A stretch of DNA of 64,000 nucleotides from Actinocrispum wychmicini (GCF_004345645.1 NZ_SLWS01000006.1:744001-808000); one strand, 5' to 3'. Shown: positions 17,251 through 25,357, counted from the stretch's first letter. Numbers and translations: made by a program. The notes: a model not told the origin generated them from the sequence alone.

Positions 17251-18357
17251 ATGGCTCTAGGTGACGAACGCGAGCTCGTGCCGCTCGGCGTCGGTTTCGA
17301 CATCACCAAGCGCGGCTACAGCAAGATGCAGGTCGAGGAACACCTCGAACGCGTCGACGGTGAGTTGCGCCTGCTCGCGGCCGACCGGGACGCCGCGGTG
17401 TCCCAGGCCGCGGACCTGGCGCGCCAGCTGGAGATCGCCCGCTCGGAGATCGACGACATGCGCGGCCAGGTGGAACGCCTGTCACTGCCGCCGACGACCT
17501 TGGAAGGGCTGAGCGAGCGCCTGCAGCGGATGCTCCGGCTCGCCCAGGACGAGGCGACCGAGACCAAGGCCCGGGCCGAGGCCGAGGCCGGCCACATCCG
17601 CGCGAAGGCCGAGACGGACGCGAACGCGCTGCGGGCCCGTTACGAGGAGATGTTGCGCGGCCTGGACGTCCGGCGGGCCGAGATGGAGGCCGAGCACCGG
17701 GAAGTGATCGCCAAGGCCCGCGCGGACGCCACCGCTCTCACCACCGCCGCCGAGCAGGAACGGGCCCGCCTGGACGCCGAGTCCGAGCAGCGCCGGGCGC
17801 AGGTGGAGGAGGACTTCGAGATCGCGATGGCCTCCCGCCGCACCGAGTCGATGCGCGCGCTGGCCGAGCAGGAGGCCACGAGCAAGGCGGATGCCGAGCG
17901 TCGGGTCCGGGAGGCGACCGAGGAGGCCAACCGCCGCCGGCACGACGCCCTCACCGAGTCCAAGGCGCGACTGCAGGAGGCCAGCGAGGAGGCGCACCGG
18001 CGGGTCCGCGAGGCCACCGACGAGGCCAACCGCCGGATCAGCCACGCGGCTCAGCGCGTCGCCGCGTTGCGCCAGCTGCGGACCCGGGTGGCCAACCAGC
18101 TGCGCCAGGCCCGCAGCCTGATCCAGGACGCGGACGTGGTCCTGACGAACGCCACCCCGGTACTCGACCCGTTGCCGGAGGAGCGCACACCGCAGGACGA
18201 GGCCCCCACCAAGAAGGTCACTCCCCCCAAGGTCACCACGGTCTCGCAGACCGAGGCGGCCGGCGGCCCCCCCAAGGAGCCCTGGGAGCCGGCCGAGCCC
18301 GACGAGGCCGCCGAGACCATCGAGGTGCCGAAGCCCACCCCGAACCGGCGCCCCTGA
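17251..18357 (+). CDS. DivIVA-domain coiled-coil protein
   Basis: 368 aa cytoplasmic protein. Residues ~10-45 resemble the DivIVA/Wag31 N-terminal membrane-curvature domain (F-D-I-T-K-R-G-Y-S-K-M-Q-V-E-E-H-L-E-R-V-D). A continuous heptad-rich coiled coil follows to ~295, dominated by Ala, Glu and Arg and containing near-repeats of A-E-A-E-A, R-R-V-R-E-A-T-E/D-E-A-N-R-R. The tail is acidic and Pro/Thr-rich. Such proteins act as scaffolds for polar growth or cell-wall machinery in actinobacteria. The length and tail differ from Wag31, so it is probably a paralogue of the polar scaffold. Confidence 0.8.
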   Translation: MALGDERELVPLGVGFDITKRGYSKMQVEEHLERVDGELRLLAADRDAAVSQAADLARQLEIARSEIDDMRGQVERLSLPPTTLEGLSERLQRMLRLAQDEATETKARAEAEAGHIRAKAETDANALRARYEEMLRGLDVRRAEMEAEHREVIAKARADATALTTAAEQERARLDAESEQRRAQVEEDFEIAMASRRTESMRALAEQEATSKADAERRVREATEEANRRRHDALTESKARLQEASEEAHRRVREATDEANRRISHAAQRVAALRQLRTRVANQLRQARSLIQDADVVLTNATPVLDPLPEERTPQDEAPTKKVTPPKVTTVSQTEAAGGPPKEPWEPAEPDEAAETIEVPKPTPNRRP

Positions 18358-18454
18358 CCGGACACTCAGGACACCCACTACCTCGGTCTGGTTGTGTCGT
18401 TGTAGCTACGGCAGGGTAAGTTACCCGCAGTAGCTCGCCGAGGAGGGGTTCCTG

Positions 18455-18907
18455 ATGGCTGCCTACCGCACCATTGTCGTCGGCACGGACGGCTCGGACT
18501 CGTCGTACCGAGCGGTGGACAAAGCCGCCGCGGTCGCCGCGGACAGCGACGCGACGCTAGTGATCGCGTGCGCCTACCAGCCGGCGAGCCAGCGCGAGGT
18601 CGAACACGCGCAGGACGAGCTTGGCAGTGATGTCGCGTACCAGGTCGTGGGTTCCGCGCCGGCCGAGGACACCGTACGGACCGCGTCGGAACGGGCGGCG
18701 CGGGCGGGCGCGACGAAGATCGACACCGTGATCGTCGTGGGCGACCCGGTGCCGACGTTGACGAACCTGGTCGGCGACCGGTCCGCCGACCTGCTCGTGG
18801 TCGGCAACCGGGGGCTGAACACGCTGGCCGGCCGGCTGCTCGGGTCGGTACCGGCCGAGGTGGCCCGCAAGTCCGGTGTCGACGTGCTCATCGTCCACAC
18901 GACGTGA
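18455..18907 (+). CDS. Universal stress protein (UspA family, ATP-binding type)
   Basis: 150 aa single Usp domain. It starts with the A-Y-R-T-I-V-V-G-T-D-G-S-D-S-S strand-loop and ends with the nucleotide-binding pattern G-N-R-G-L-N-T-L-A-G-R-L-L-G-S-V (G-2x-G-9x-G-S). GAGGAGGGG precedes ATG 18455. The stop overlaps the GTG start of a class III nucleotide cyclase, so the two are translationally coupled. This suggests that the Usp protein and cyclic-nucleotide production belong to one stress response. Confidence 0.92.
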   Translation: MAAYRTIVVGTDGSDSSYRAVDKAAAVAADSDATLVIACAYQPASQREVEHAQDELGSDVAYQVVGSAPAEDTVRTASERAARAGATKIDTVIVVGDPVPTLTNLVGDRSADLLVVGNRGLNTLAGRLLGSVPAEVARKSGVDVLIVHTT

Positions 18908-19881
18908 GCGAGTCCCTCCAGGCGCGGATCGAGCGGGTGCTGCTCGGCGGCCGGCGGAAGTACACCCGGGAGCAGGTCTCCGAGCTGGCCGGCATGCCGC
19001 GGGAACGGGCCACGGACCTGTGGCGCTCCCTGGGGTTCGCGAGCGTGGCCGACGACGAGGTGGTCTTCACCGACAACGACGTCCAGGCGCTGCGGCTGGT
19101 GAAGGAGCTGACCGAACTCGGGTTGTACGACGTCAGCGCGCAGAACTCGATCGCCAGGGTGCTCGGCCAGCACATCTCCCGGATCGCCGAGATGGAGATC
19201 TACGTGCTGCGCGAACTCGTCGCCGGGCAGCCCGAGCTGCTCGCCGACGAGCGCGGCTTCACCCGGTTCATCGACCAGCTCATCCCGGACCTGGAGCGGC
19301 TGCACAACTTCGCGTGGCGCCGGCAGCTCGCCGCGTACGCCGGCCGCGCGCTCGCCGCGCCCGACGAGGACCTGGACACCACCAACGAGGTCGTGGGCTT
19401 CGCGGACATGGTCGGCTACACCAGCCTGACCCGCCGGTCCAGCGAGACCGAGCTGGCGAACGTCCTGGAGGAGTTCGAGACCACGGTGACCAAGGCGGTC
19501 GCCGAGCACCACGGCCGGGTCGTGAAGATGCTCGGCGACGAGGTCCTGTTCGTCGCCGACGACCCACAGCAGGGCGCGGAGATCGCGCTGACCCTGGTGG
19601 AGCTCGCCGAGGCGGCGGAGGGCCTGCCGTCGCTGCGCGCCGGTCTGGCCTACGGACGGGTGTTGAGCCGGTTCGGCGACGTGTACGGGTCGACGGTCAA
19701 CATAGCGAGCCGGCTCACCTCCATCTGCAACCCGGGCGCCGTGCTCGTCGACGCGGAACTGGCCGCCGCGTTGCAGGACGACCCGCACTACGCCATCCGG
19801 CACCGCCGACCGGTGTCGGTGCGCGGGTTCCACCGCCTCAAGCCGTCCGTGCTGCGGCGCGCTACCAACGGCGTGAAGTAG
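18904..19881 (+). CDS. Class III adenylate/guanylate cyclase with N-terminal helical regulatory domain
   Basis: 325 aa soluble protein. Residues ~1-150 form a helical region whose start (Y-T-R-E-Q-V-S-E-L-A-G-M-P then D-V-Q-A-L-R-L-V-K) resembles a winged or MerR-like helix-turn-helix used as a sensor, comparable to Mycobacterium tuberculosis Rv2212. The C-terminal catalytic domain has metal Asp in V-G-F-A-D-M-V-G-Y-T (~168), the second metal site in M-L-G-D-E-V-L-F, and Y-G-S-T-V-N-I-A-S-R-L with the transition-state Asn/Arg pair. It should make cAMP as a homodimer. It starts inside the uspA stop. Confidence 0.9.
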   Translation: MSESLQARIERVLLGGRRKYTREQVSELAGMPRERATDLWRSLGFASVADDEVVFTDNDVQALRLVKELTELGLYDVSAQNSIARVLGQHISRIAEMEIYVLRELVAGQPELLADERGFTRFIDQLIPDLERLHNFAWRRQLAAYAGRALAAPDEDLDTTNEVVGFADMVGYTSLTRRSSETELANVLEEFETTVTKAVAEHHGRVVKMLGDEVLFVADDPQQGAEIALTLVELAEAAEGLPSLRAGLAYGRVLSRFGDVYGSTVNIASRLTSICNPGAVLVDAELAAALQDDPHYAIRHRRPVSVRGFHRLKPSVLRRATNGVK

Positions 19882-20149
19882 GCCCGCGTCGCAGCCGCGC
19901 GTCCCAACACGCCCGGTGCCAGTGCCGCCGGTCGTCGACCGTGCCGTCCGCCTGCCACGCCACGACATGCGGCACACCCGCCTGGATCTCGTGATCGCAT
20001 CCGGGACACCGGTACACCTTCGTCGACCCGGTGACGGACCGGACATACCAGTCTCCGTCCGGCCCTGACTCGCCGCGCTGGTACCCGGCCGTACTGTGCG
20101 GACGCAACTCCTCGCGCTTGGCACGGTTTCGGCGGGGCACGACCATCAC
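19862..20149 (-). CDS. Small putative zinc-binding protein (95 aa)
   Basis: 95 aa, basic N-terminus. A C-P-G-C near residue 49 and a distal H-W-H-R-A-C could bind one zinc. It resembles small actinobacterial proteins often loosely labelled ATP/GTP-binding, but no P-loop is visible. It begins with GTG 20149 or ATG 20146 and is divergent, at only 14 nt, from the FmdB-like gene. The 3' end overlaps the cyclase 3' end by 20 nt. The function is unknown; an RNA or DNA contact role is a guess. Confidence 0.7.
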   Translation of the reverse strand: MMVVPRRNRAKREELRPHSTAGYQRGESGPDGDWYVRSVTGSTKVYRCPGCDHEIQAGVPHVVAWQADGTVDDRRHWHRACWDARLRRGPTSRRW

Positions 20150-20155
20150 TATATT
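20150..20155 (+). promoter_or_regulatory. -10 element TATATT for a likely leaderless fmdB-type gene
   Basis: TATATT lies 8 nt before the GTG at 20164, which fits a transcript starting at or next to the start codon. There is no Shine-Dalgarno sequence. The divergent gene starts only 14 nt away, so the promoter must overlap that gene's start region. Confidence 0.5.
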
Positions 20156-20163
20156 TGGCAGAC

Positions 20164-20358
20164 GTGCCCACCTATGAGTTCAAGTGCCGCGACTGCAGTG
20201 ACACCTTCGAGGTAAATCGCCCGATGAGCGAGTCCGGGGCGCCGGCGAGCTGCCCCTCGGGCCACAGCGACACGGTGAAGCTGCTGTCCATGGCCGGCCT
20301 GTCCGGCGGCGCGCCGGCGCCCACGGGAGGTTGCTGTGGCGGAGGATGCTGCCGCTGA
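20164..20358 (+). CDS. FmdB-family zinc ribbon protein
   Basis: 64 aa. Classic N-terminus P-T-Y-E-F-K-C-R-D-C for a regulatory zinc ribbon of the FmdB/PutAB group, with a later Cys in A-S-C-P-S-G-H and a C-terminal Cys-rich tail G-G-C-C-G-G-G-C-C. The first two Cys pairs bind zinc; the tail may bind another metal. The GTG start at 20164 gives the usual family N-terminus. The 3' end overlaps the kinase-like gene by 23 nt. Confidence 0.85.
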   Translation: MPTYEFKCRDCSDTFEVNRPMSESGAPASCPSGHSDTVKLLSMAGLSGGAPAPTGGCCGGGCCR

Positions 20359-20989
20359 CCCGTTCGGGACGCTGCGCAAGGCACTGTGGATCGGCGGCGG
20401 CCAGTGGGCCGGGAAGTCCACTGTCGCCCGCATCCTGGCCATGCGCCACGGACTCACGGCGTACCACTACGACTACCACGACGCCCGCGGCCACAACGAC
20501 CGCCGCATCGCCCGTCGAGTCCACACTGGACAGTCTGCGCCCGATCCCGAGGACGTCTGGGTGAACACCACCCCGGCGGACATGGCCGTGGCCACCCTTG
20601 GCGGCTTCCCCGAACGGTTCGAGTGGGCCCTGGACGACCTGCGTGCCCTGGTGTCACCCCATCCGATCATCGCCGAAGGCTGGGGCCTGCGTCCCGAACT
20701 CGTCGCACCGCTGGTCGCCGAACCCAGGCAGATGGTGGTCATGGTGCCCACGGAGGAGTTCCGGCAACGTCAACTGCGCGCGCTACCCCGTGCGGCCCGG
20801 ACGACCCATCAGGTCAGCGACCCGGAACGCGCCCAGCGCAACAGGATCGCCCGCGACCGCCTGGTGGCCACGGACGCGGCCCGAGCCGCGCACCAGTACG
20901 GGATGCGCGTGATCGAAGTGGACGGATCCGTCGACGCCGAAGGCGTGGCCGACATTCTGTCCGCTCATTTCCAGCCGTACCTGCCTTGA
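20336..20989 (+). CDS. P-loop nucleotide kinase-like protein
   Basis: 217 aa. Walker A G-G-G-Q-W-A-G-K-S-T lies near residues 20-29, followed by adenylate-kinase-like elements (I-I-A-E-G-W-G-L acidic strand, and a lid-like region R-A-Q-R-N-R-I-A-R-D-R). It probably phosphorylates a small molecule or belongs to the AAA_18/cytidylate-kinase-like group; the substrate is not evident. GTG 20336 has GGAGG at 20325-20329 within the upstream zinc-ribbon gene, which supports co-expression. Confidence 0.75.
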   Translation: MAEDAAADPFGTLRKALWIGGGQWAGKSTVARILAMRHGLTAYHYDYHDARGHNDRRIARRVHTGQSAPDPEDVWVNTTPADMAVATLGGFPERFEWALDDLRALVSPHPIIAEGWGLRPELVAPLVAEPRQMVVMVPTEEFRQRQLRALPRAARTTHQVSDPERAQRNRIARDRLVATDAARAAHQYGMRVIEVDGSVDAEGVADILSAHFQPYLP

Positions 20990-21008
20990 CAACTACGGAC
21001 TTCCGACC

Positions 21009-21167
21009 TCAGCGCACCTTTTCCGGCATATGGTCCAATGCCTCCAGCACGTGCTCCGCGAGTTCGTGCGCGGCTTTGTCGCTCAGTTTCGAGTTCGTCT
21101 TCAGTGCGCCTTGGACCAGATTGACGCGTTGGTCGTAACGGGACACGTACTTGACCGTGGCGGTCAT
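21009..21167 (-). CDS. DUF6307-type small protein (52 aa)
   Basis: A 52-codon gene with ATG 21167 preceded by AAGGAGAT. The peptide has the pattern T-V-K-Y-V-S-R-Y-D-Q-R-V, L-V-Q-G-A-L-K, L-S-D-K-A-A, L-A-E-H-V-L-E-A-L and ends P-E-K-V-R, which I recognise as the DUF6307 family of actinobacterial mini-proteins (two short helices, basic-acidic mix). The function of the family is unknown. It converges on the kinase-like gene. Confidence 0.75.
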   Translation of the reverse strand: MTATVKYVSRYDQRVNLVQGALKTNSKLSDKAAHELAEHVLEALDHMPEKVR

Positions 21168-21542
21168 GGGATCTCCTTGCTGCCGTGTCCGAACTGGACG
21201 CGGACTTCAGCACACCACCCGGCTTGGTCGGCCGCTTGTGTGCGCCCAAGGCGGCGCCGGCTTGACCACCGGCACTCGACGTACCCTCGGTAGTACTGAC
21301 TGTACGCCGTGAACCGACCGATCATGACCGGCGGAGTGTACTGTCGAATATGCCGAAGGTATTTCGCATGTGAGCGGCCGAGCCCGCATCGTTTTCGGCG
21401 ACACCCACCGCAGGGTACGTCGATGACCTATGAGCGAAGCAGATTCGCCCGCGCCGCTGCCCTCGCCCGGTACGCCGAACAGGCACGACACCCCCAGGCG
21501 CGGCTTGCCGCCACCGATGACGACGTCCCAAGCTCCGCGGCG
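21168..21542. other. Region between the DUF6307 gene and the transglutaminase core
   Basis: The frame of the transglutaminase gene is open here from GTG 21309, with another ATG at 21423, but neither has a good ribosome binding site and the Arg/Ala-rich peptide is unlike the family. Divergent promoters for both flanking genes are expected here. No RNA or repeat was seen. Confidence 0.4.
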
Positions 21543-22370
21543 ATGACCGCGCGGAACAGGTGGCTGCGGATCGGGTGCGCCTTCGACTACCGGGCCGAAA
21601 TCGAGACGCCGACAGTGTTCCTGGTGCGGCCGAGCGACGGCGGCGACGTGCGCGCGGCCGGCGAACAGTGGTCGGCGCAGCCCGAAATGCCGATGCGCCG
21701 GTACCGCGACCTTTACGGCAACCAGTGCGTGCGGGTGGTGCTGCCGGCCGGCCGGTCAAGCCTGCGTTACCAGGCGTTCGCCGAGGTGCCGGACGTGGCC
21801 GACGAGGTACCCCTTGAGGCGGCCGAGGTGCGGCCGGACGAACTGCCGGACCGCCTGCTGCTCTACACCCTGCCGAGCAGGTACTGCCTGCCGGACGCGC
21901 TTGGCGACGAGGCGTGGTCCCGGTTCGGCTCGGCCGCCCCTGGCTACGGTCGCGTGCGGCAGATCTGTTCGTACGTGCATGACCACCTGACCTTCAGGTA
22001 CGGCAGTTCCACCGCGATGTCCACCGCGGTGGACGTCAACGCTTCGGGGTTCGGCGTCTGCCGGGACTTCACCCATCTGGCGATCTCGTTCTGCCGGGCG
22101 TTGAACATCCCCGCCCGCTATGTGTTCGGGTACCTGCCCGACATGGACGTTCACCCGGATCCGGCGCCGATGGACTTCGCGGCCTGGATGGAGGTCTGGC
22201 TGGCCGGGCGCTGGTGGACCGTTGATCCCCGCAACAACAGCCACCGCAAGGGACGGGTGCCCGTCGGCCGCGGCCGGGACGCCGCCGACGTCGCGATGGC
22301 CACCACATTCGGCGGTCCGCACCTGGAGGCGATGCGGGTCATCGCGGAGGAATGCGACCGGCCAGGCTGA
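21543..22370 (+). CDS. Transglutaminase-like cysteine peptidase family protein
   Basis: 275 aa from ATG 21543, which places the family N-terminus (L-R-I-G-C-A-F-D-Y) near the start; longer forms from 21423 or 21309 cannot be excluded. Residues ~140-240 are the transglutaminase core: Y-V-H-D-H-L, then the nucleophile Cys in G-F-G-V-C-R-D-F-T-H, then I-P-A-R-Y-V-F-G-Y and W-W-T-V-D-P-R-N-N with the Asp. At the usual catalytic His position the sequence reads D-F-A-A-W. This is either a natural variant or loss of activity. The cytosolic role is unknown; relatives often sit near peptide-modifying genes, but not here. Confidence 0.8.
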   Translation: MTARNRWLRIGCAFDYRAEIETPTVFLVRPSDGGDVRAAGEQWSAQPEMPMRRYRDLYGNQCVRVVLPAGRSSLRYQAFAEVPDVADEVPLEAAEVRPDELPDRLLLYTLPSRYCLPDALGDEAWSRFGSAAPGYGRVRQICSYVHDHLTFRYGSSTAMSTAVDVNASGFGVCRDFTHLAISFCRALNIPARYVFGYLPDMDVHPDPAPMDFAAWMEVWLAGRWWTVDPRNNSHRKGRVPVGRGRDAADVAMATTFGGPHLEAMRVIAEECDRPG

Positions 22371-22380
22371 CCGGGCAGGG

Positions 22381-22977
22381 TCACGAAAGCGTTTGCGGCT
22401 CTCGGCCGATAATCGCTTCGGCGACGTGTTTGCCCACTTCGCACTGGGGGCCGAAGAGTTTGGAGGCGTCGATGACGCCGATTCCCACGTTGCCGTCCGC
22501 GTATTTCAAGGACAGGACGCACGAGGTGTCGTCCGCCTGTTGGTAGAGGACTGGACGGCCGGCAACGGTGTAGGTGCCGTTGGGGTTCTTGACCGCCAGG
22601 CTCTGGGTTTTCCGGTAGTAGAGCTGGACGCCGACTTTCAGGCCCTGCTGGGCCAGTTGGTACGTCCAGCGGCAGGACTGGTCGAAGTCCGTGCTGATGT
22701 TGACGTCGCTCTTCGGCTCGGTCACGTTCGCGCCCTGGTTCTTGAACGGCAGGTCGTCGAACGTGAGCAGTTTGCAGAGCTTCTGTTCCATCGCGGGCGT
22801 GCCCGACGCGGGCGGCCCGTCCAGCGGGTTGGACGTGGGCGGACTCGCGGTCTCCGAGGTGCTGGTGTTGACCACCGCTTGTGGGTCGGCGGTCGCGACA
22901 CCGCCGATCTTCTGGCCACAGGCCGCGGTCAGCACGCTGACCAGCGTCAGCCCGGCCGCCATCCACGTTCGTCGCAC
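22381..22977 (-). CDS. DUF3558-family lipoprotein
   Basis: 198 aa. The signal sequence ends in lipobox T-A-A-C with the lipidated Cys20, followed by a Thr/Ser/Pro-rich linker. The ~140-residue domain has the DUF3558 pattern: an early Cys (K-L-C-K-L-L-T-F-D-D-L), a middle S-C-R-W-T-Y and a late C-V-L, P-Q-C-E-V, which probably form two disulfides. These exported lipoproteins are abundant in Pseudonocardiaceae and mycobacteria and have no settled function. GTG 22977 is chosen because it gives a compact signal peptide. Two more members occur in this window (26266-27210 and 29564-30526). Confidence 0.85.
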   Translation of the reverse strand: MRRTWMAAGLTLVSVLTAACGQKIGGVATADPQAVVNTSTSETASPPTSNPLDGPPASGTPAMEQKLCKLLTFDDLPFKNQGANVTEPKSDVNISTDFDQSCRWTYQLAQQGLKVGVQLYYRKTQSLAVKNPNGTYTVAGRPVLYQQADDTSCVLSLKYADGNVGIGVIDASKLFGPQCEVGKHVAEAIIGREPQTLS

Positions 22978-22999
22978 CGGGTCAAGGTACCGCTTCGCC

Positions 23000-24775
23000 C
23001 TATGTGTAGTCCCGGAACCCCTTTCCGGTCTTCCGGCCAAGGCGGCCCGCGGTGACAAGGTGTTCCATCAGCGGGGACGGCGCGAACCCGGGCTCGCGGA
23101 ACTCGTTGTACAACGTGCGTTCGATCGCCAGGGAGACGTCCAGGCCGACCACGTCCAGCAGTTCGAAGGGACCCATCGGCAGGCCGCAGGCGGCTTTCAT
23201 GGCGGTGTCGATGTCGTCGCCGGTCGCGTAGTGGCCGGCGACCATCTTCACCGCGTCGTTGAGGTACGGGAACAACAGCGCGTTGACGATGAAGCCCGCG
23301 CGGTCGCTGCAGTGCACGGGATGCTTCCCGACCTTGGCGCAGATGGCGTGCGCGGTGGCGACGACGTCCGCGTCGGTGGCGATCGTGTTCACCACTTCCA
23401 CCAGCTTCATCACCGGGGCCGGGTTGAAGAAGTGCAGGCCGATCACGTCGCCGGGCCGGCTCGTGGCCGCCGCGCACTCGATCACCGGCAGGGACGACGT
23501 GGTGGTGGCGAGAACCGTGCCCGGCTTGCAGACCTCGTCCAGCGCGCCGAACACGGCCCGTTTCACGGCCAGGTCCTCGGCGACGGCCTCGATCACCAGG
23601 TCGCAGTCGGCCAGTTCCTCGAACTCGACCGCGGGGGTGATCCGGCCAAGCGTCTCGTCCCGGGCCGCTTCGGTGAGCCGGCCCTTGGCCACCGCCCGGT
23701 CCAGCGACTTGCGGACCTTGCCGACCGCGGCCGACGCCTTGTCCGTGCTACGGGCCCGCAGCACGACGTCGAAACCCTTCTTGGCGAACACCTCCACGAT
23801 GCCGGTGGCCATCGTGCCGGTGCCGATCACCCCGACCCGCTGCACCTCCCTGGTCAACGCCTCCTCGGCCTTCCCTTGTGGCGTAAGCACGTCCGGCACG
23901 ACAACCGGGGAACCAGGCTCCTGATAGGTGTAGAAGCCACGCCCGGTCTTCCGGCCCAGCATGCCCGCGGTGATCATCTGCTTGAGCAGGGGCGCGGGCG
24001 CGTGCAGCCGGTCCCGGGACTGTTTGTACATCGTGTCAAGGATTTCGGACGCGATGTCCAGTCCGATCAGGTCGAGCAACGCCAACGGCCCCATCGGATA
24101 CCCACAGCCGTACTTCATCGCCGCGTCCAGGTCCTCGCGGGTGGCGTACCGCTGCTCGTACATGAGCACCGCGTGGTTGAGATAGCTGAACAGCAGGGAG
24201 TTCGCCAGGAACCCGGCGCGGTCGCCGATCACCAGCGGTGTCTTCCCGATCCGGCGCAGCAGGTTCTCGACGTCGGTGATGACATCCGGCTCGGTGACGA
24301 CCGTCCGCACCACCTCCACCAACTTGAGCACCGGCGCGGGATTGAAGAAGTGCATCCCGATCACCCGCTCCGGCCGGCCGGTGTGCACCCCGATCTCGGT
24401 GACCGACAACGAGGACGTGTTGGTCGCCAACACGGTGTCCGGCGGCGTGATCCGGTCCACCTCGGCGAACACCCCGGCCTTCAGCTCCAGGTTCTCGGTG
24501 ACCGCCTCCACCACCAGGTCGCAGTCCGCCAGGTCGGCGAGCCGAGCGGTGTACGTGATCCGGCCGAGCAACTGGTCGCGCTCCACCTCAGTCAACTTCC
24601 CACCGGCCACGGCCCGCTCAGTGGAGTGCTCGACGAGCGCCCGGCCCCGCTCCAGCGCGTCCAGGTCCACCTCCACACCCACAACGGCCACCCCGGCCCG
24701 CGCGAACACCTCGGCCACCCCGGCCCCCTGAATCCCCAGGCCGACCACACCAACTGTGCTGAACTCACGCGCCAC
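23000..24775 (-). CDS. Tandem-fused 3-hydroxyacyl-CoA dehydrogenase
   Basis: 591 aa made of two complete 3HCDH units (about 1-285 and 305-591). Each has an N-terminal Rossmann motif (first G-L-G-I-Q-G, second G-T-G-T-M-A-T-G), the active-site H-F-F-N-P-A-P-V with the catalytic His, and the C-terminal dimerisation domain ending in G-R-K-T-G-R/K-G-F. They oxidise 3-hydroxyacyl-CoA (for example 3-hydroxybutyryl-CoA) with NAD. The usual FadB2/PaaH enzyme is ~285 aa, so this is an in-frame duplication; the second copy has an altered glycine loop and may differ in cofactor use. Confidence 0.92.
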   Translation of the reverse strand: MAREFSTVGVVGLGIQGAGVAEVFARAGVAVVGVEVDLDALERGRALVEHSTERAVAGGKLTEVERDQLLGRITYTARLADLADCDLVVEAVTENLELKAGVFAEVDRITPPDTVLATNTSSLSVTEIGVHTGRPERVIGMHFFNPAPVLKLVEVVRTVVTEPDVITDVENLLRRIGKTPLVIGDRAGFLANSLLFSYLNHAVLMYEQRYATREDLDAAMKYGCGYPMGPLALLDLIGLDIASEILDTMYKQSRDRLHAPAPLLKQMITAGMLGRKTGRGFYTYQEPGSPVVVPDVLTPQGKAEEALTREVQRVGVIGTGTMATGIVEVFAKKGFDVVLRARSTDKASAAVGKVRKSLDRAVAKGRLTEAARDETLGRITPAVEFEELADCDLVIEAVAEDLAVKRAVFGALDEVCKPGTVLATTTSSLPVIECAAATSRPGDVIGLHFFNPAPVMKLVEVVNTIATDADVVATAHAICAKVGKHPVHCSDRAGFIVNALLFPYLNDAVKMVAGHYATGDDIDTAMKAACGLPMGPFELLDVVGLDVSLAIERTLYNEFREPGFAPSPLMEHLVTAGRLGRKTGKGFRDYT

Positions 24776-24853
24776 TGGAACCTCCCGGCCGAGCTACCGT
24801 CGGGTAACCACGATGCCCGCCGAGCGCCATCCGTGCACGTGAAGTACACCTCA

Positions 24854-24867
24854 GTGACCCAGGTCAC
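24854..24867. promoter_or_regulatory. Inverted repeat upstream of the dehydrogenase gene
   Basis: GTGACC-CA-GGTCAC, a perfect 6-bp inverted repeat 78 nt before the dehydrogenase start. It is an operator-like site for a dimeric regulator such as a TetR- or GntR-type fatty-acid regulator; the protein is not identified. Confidence 0.4.
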
Positions 24868-24948
24868 CGACCCTCGGATTCCTCGCAGCGCGTCTGATTC
24901 ACTCGAATGTTCCGACCAGCGGCCCTGAATGGATGAGGAGAGCCCTGG

Positions 24949-25140
24949 TCAACGCTCATGGCGCAACCGCCTGATCTCCGCGGTGGTCGGACCGCTCTTG
25001 GCCGAGCGCGGTCTCCGGTGACCGGGCCTGACGCGCAGCCGTTTCCGCACCAAGACTAGGAGCAGGTACAAGGTCAACAGTGCCAGCGCGGCGAGCGCTC
25101 CCAGAATTGCTGGCAGGTACCAGCTCAGGAATGCGGTCAC
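24949..25140 (-). CDS. Small single-span membrane protein
   Basis: 63 aa. One hydrophobic helix at about residues 5-31 is followed by a strongly basic tail (R-K-R-L-R-V-R-P-G-H-R-R-P-R), so it has an N-out, C-in topology. The GTG start overlaps the stop of the preceding 69-aa gene (GTGA). No family recognised. It sits in a two-gene unit facing a GntR regulator with three operators. Confidence 0.6.
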   Translation of the reverse strand: MTAFLSWYLPAILGALAALALLTLYLLLVLVRKRLRVRPGHRRPRSAKSGPTTAEIRRLRHER

Positions 25141-25346
25141 GACAGCCGCCGGCGCTGGTGTTCGCGTTCGGCATCAGCAAGCGCGGCGCGCAGGAGCTTG
25201 GACTCGTCTCGGTTGAGGCGTGCGACTTCACCAGGCGGCACCACCACCACGATGTCGTGGCCAGCGCCCAGGCGGACCTTGATGTCTCGTGGTCGATCCG
25301 CGGCATCGCGACAGCTGACCGATTGGGACCAGGTCGAACTCGACAC
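25137..25346 (-). CDS. Small hypothetical protein under a GntR-controlled promoter
   Basis: 69 aa, mixed charge. A central beta-like stretch H-D-I-V-V-V-V-P-P-G-E-V-A-R-L and a C-terminal helix rich in Arg, Ala and Glu are visible. No recognised family. The GTG at 25346 lies 12 nt from the first of three palindromes, so it is very probably controlled by the divergent GntR protein. It is coupled to the small membrane protein downstream. Confidence 0.6.
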   Translation of the reverse strand: MSSSTWSQSVSCRDAADRPRDIKVRLGAGHDIVVVVPPGEVARLNRDESKLLRAALADAEREHQRRRLS

Positions 25347-25357
25347 GCCGCCTCCAG

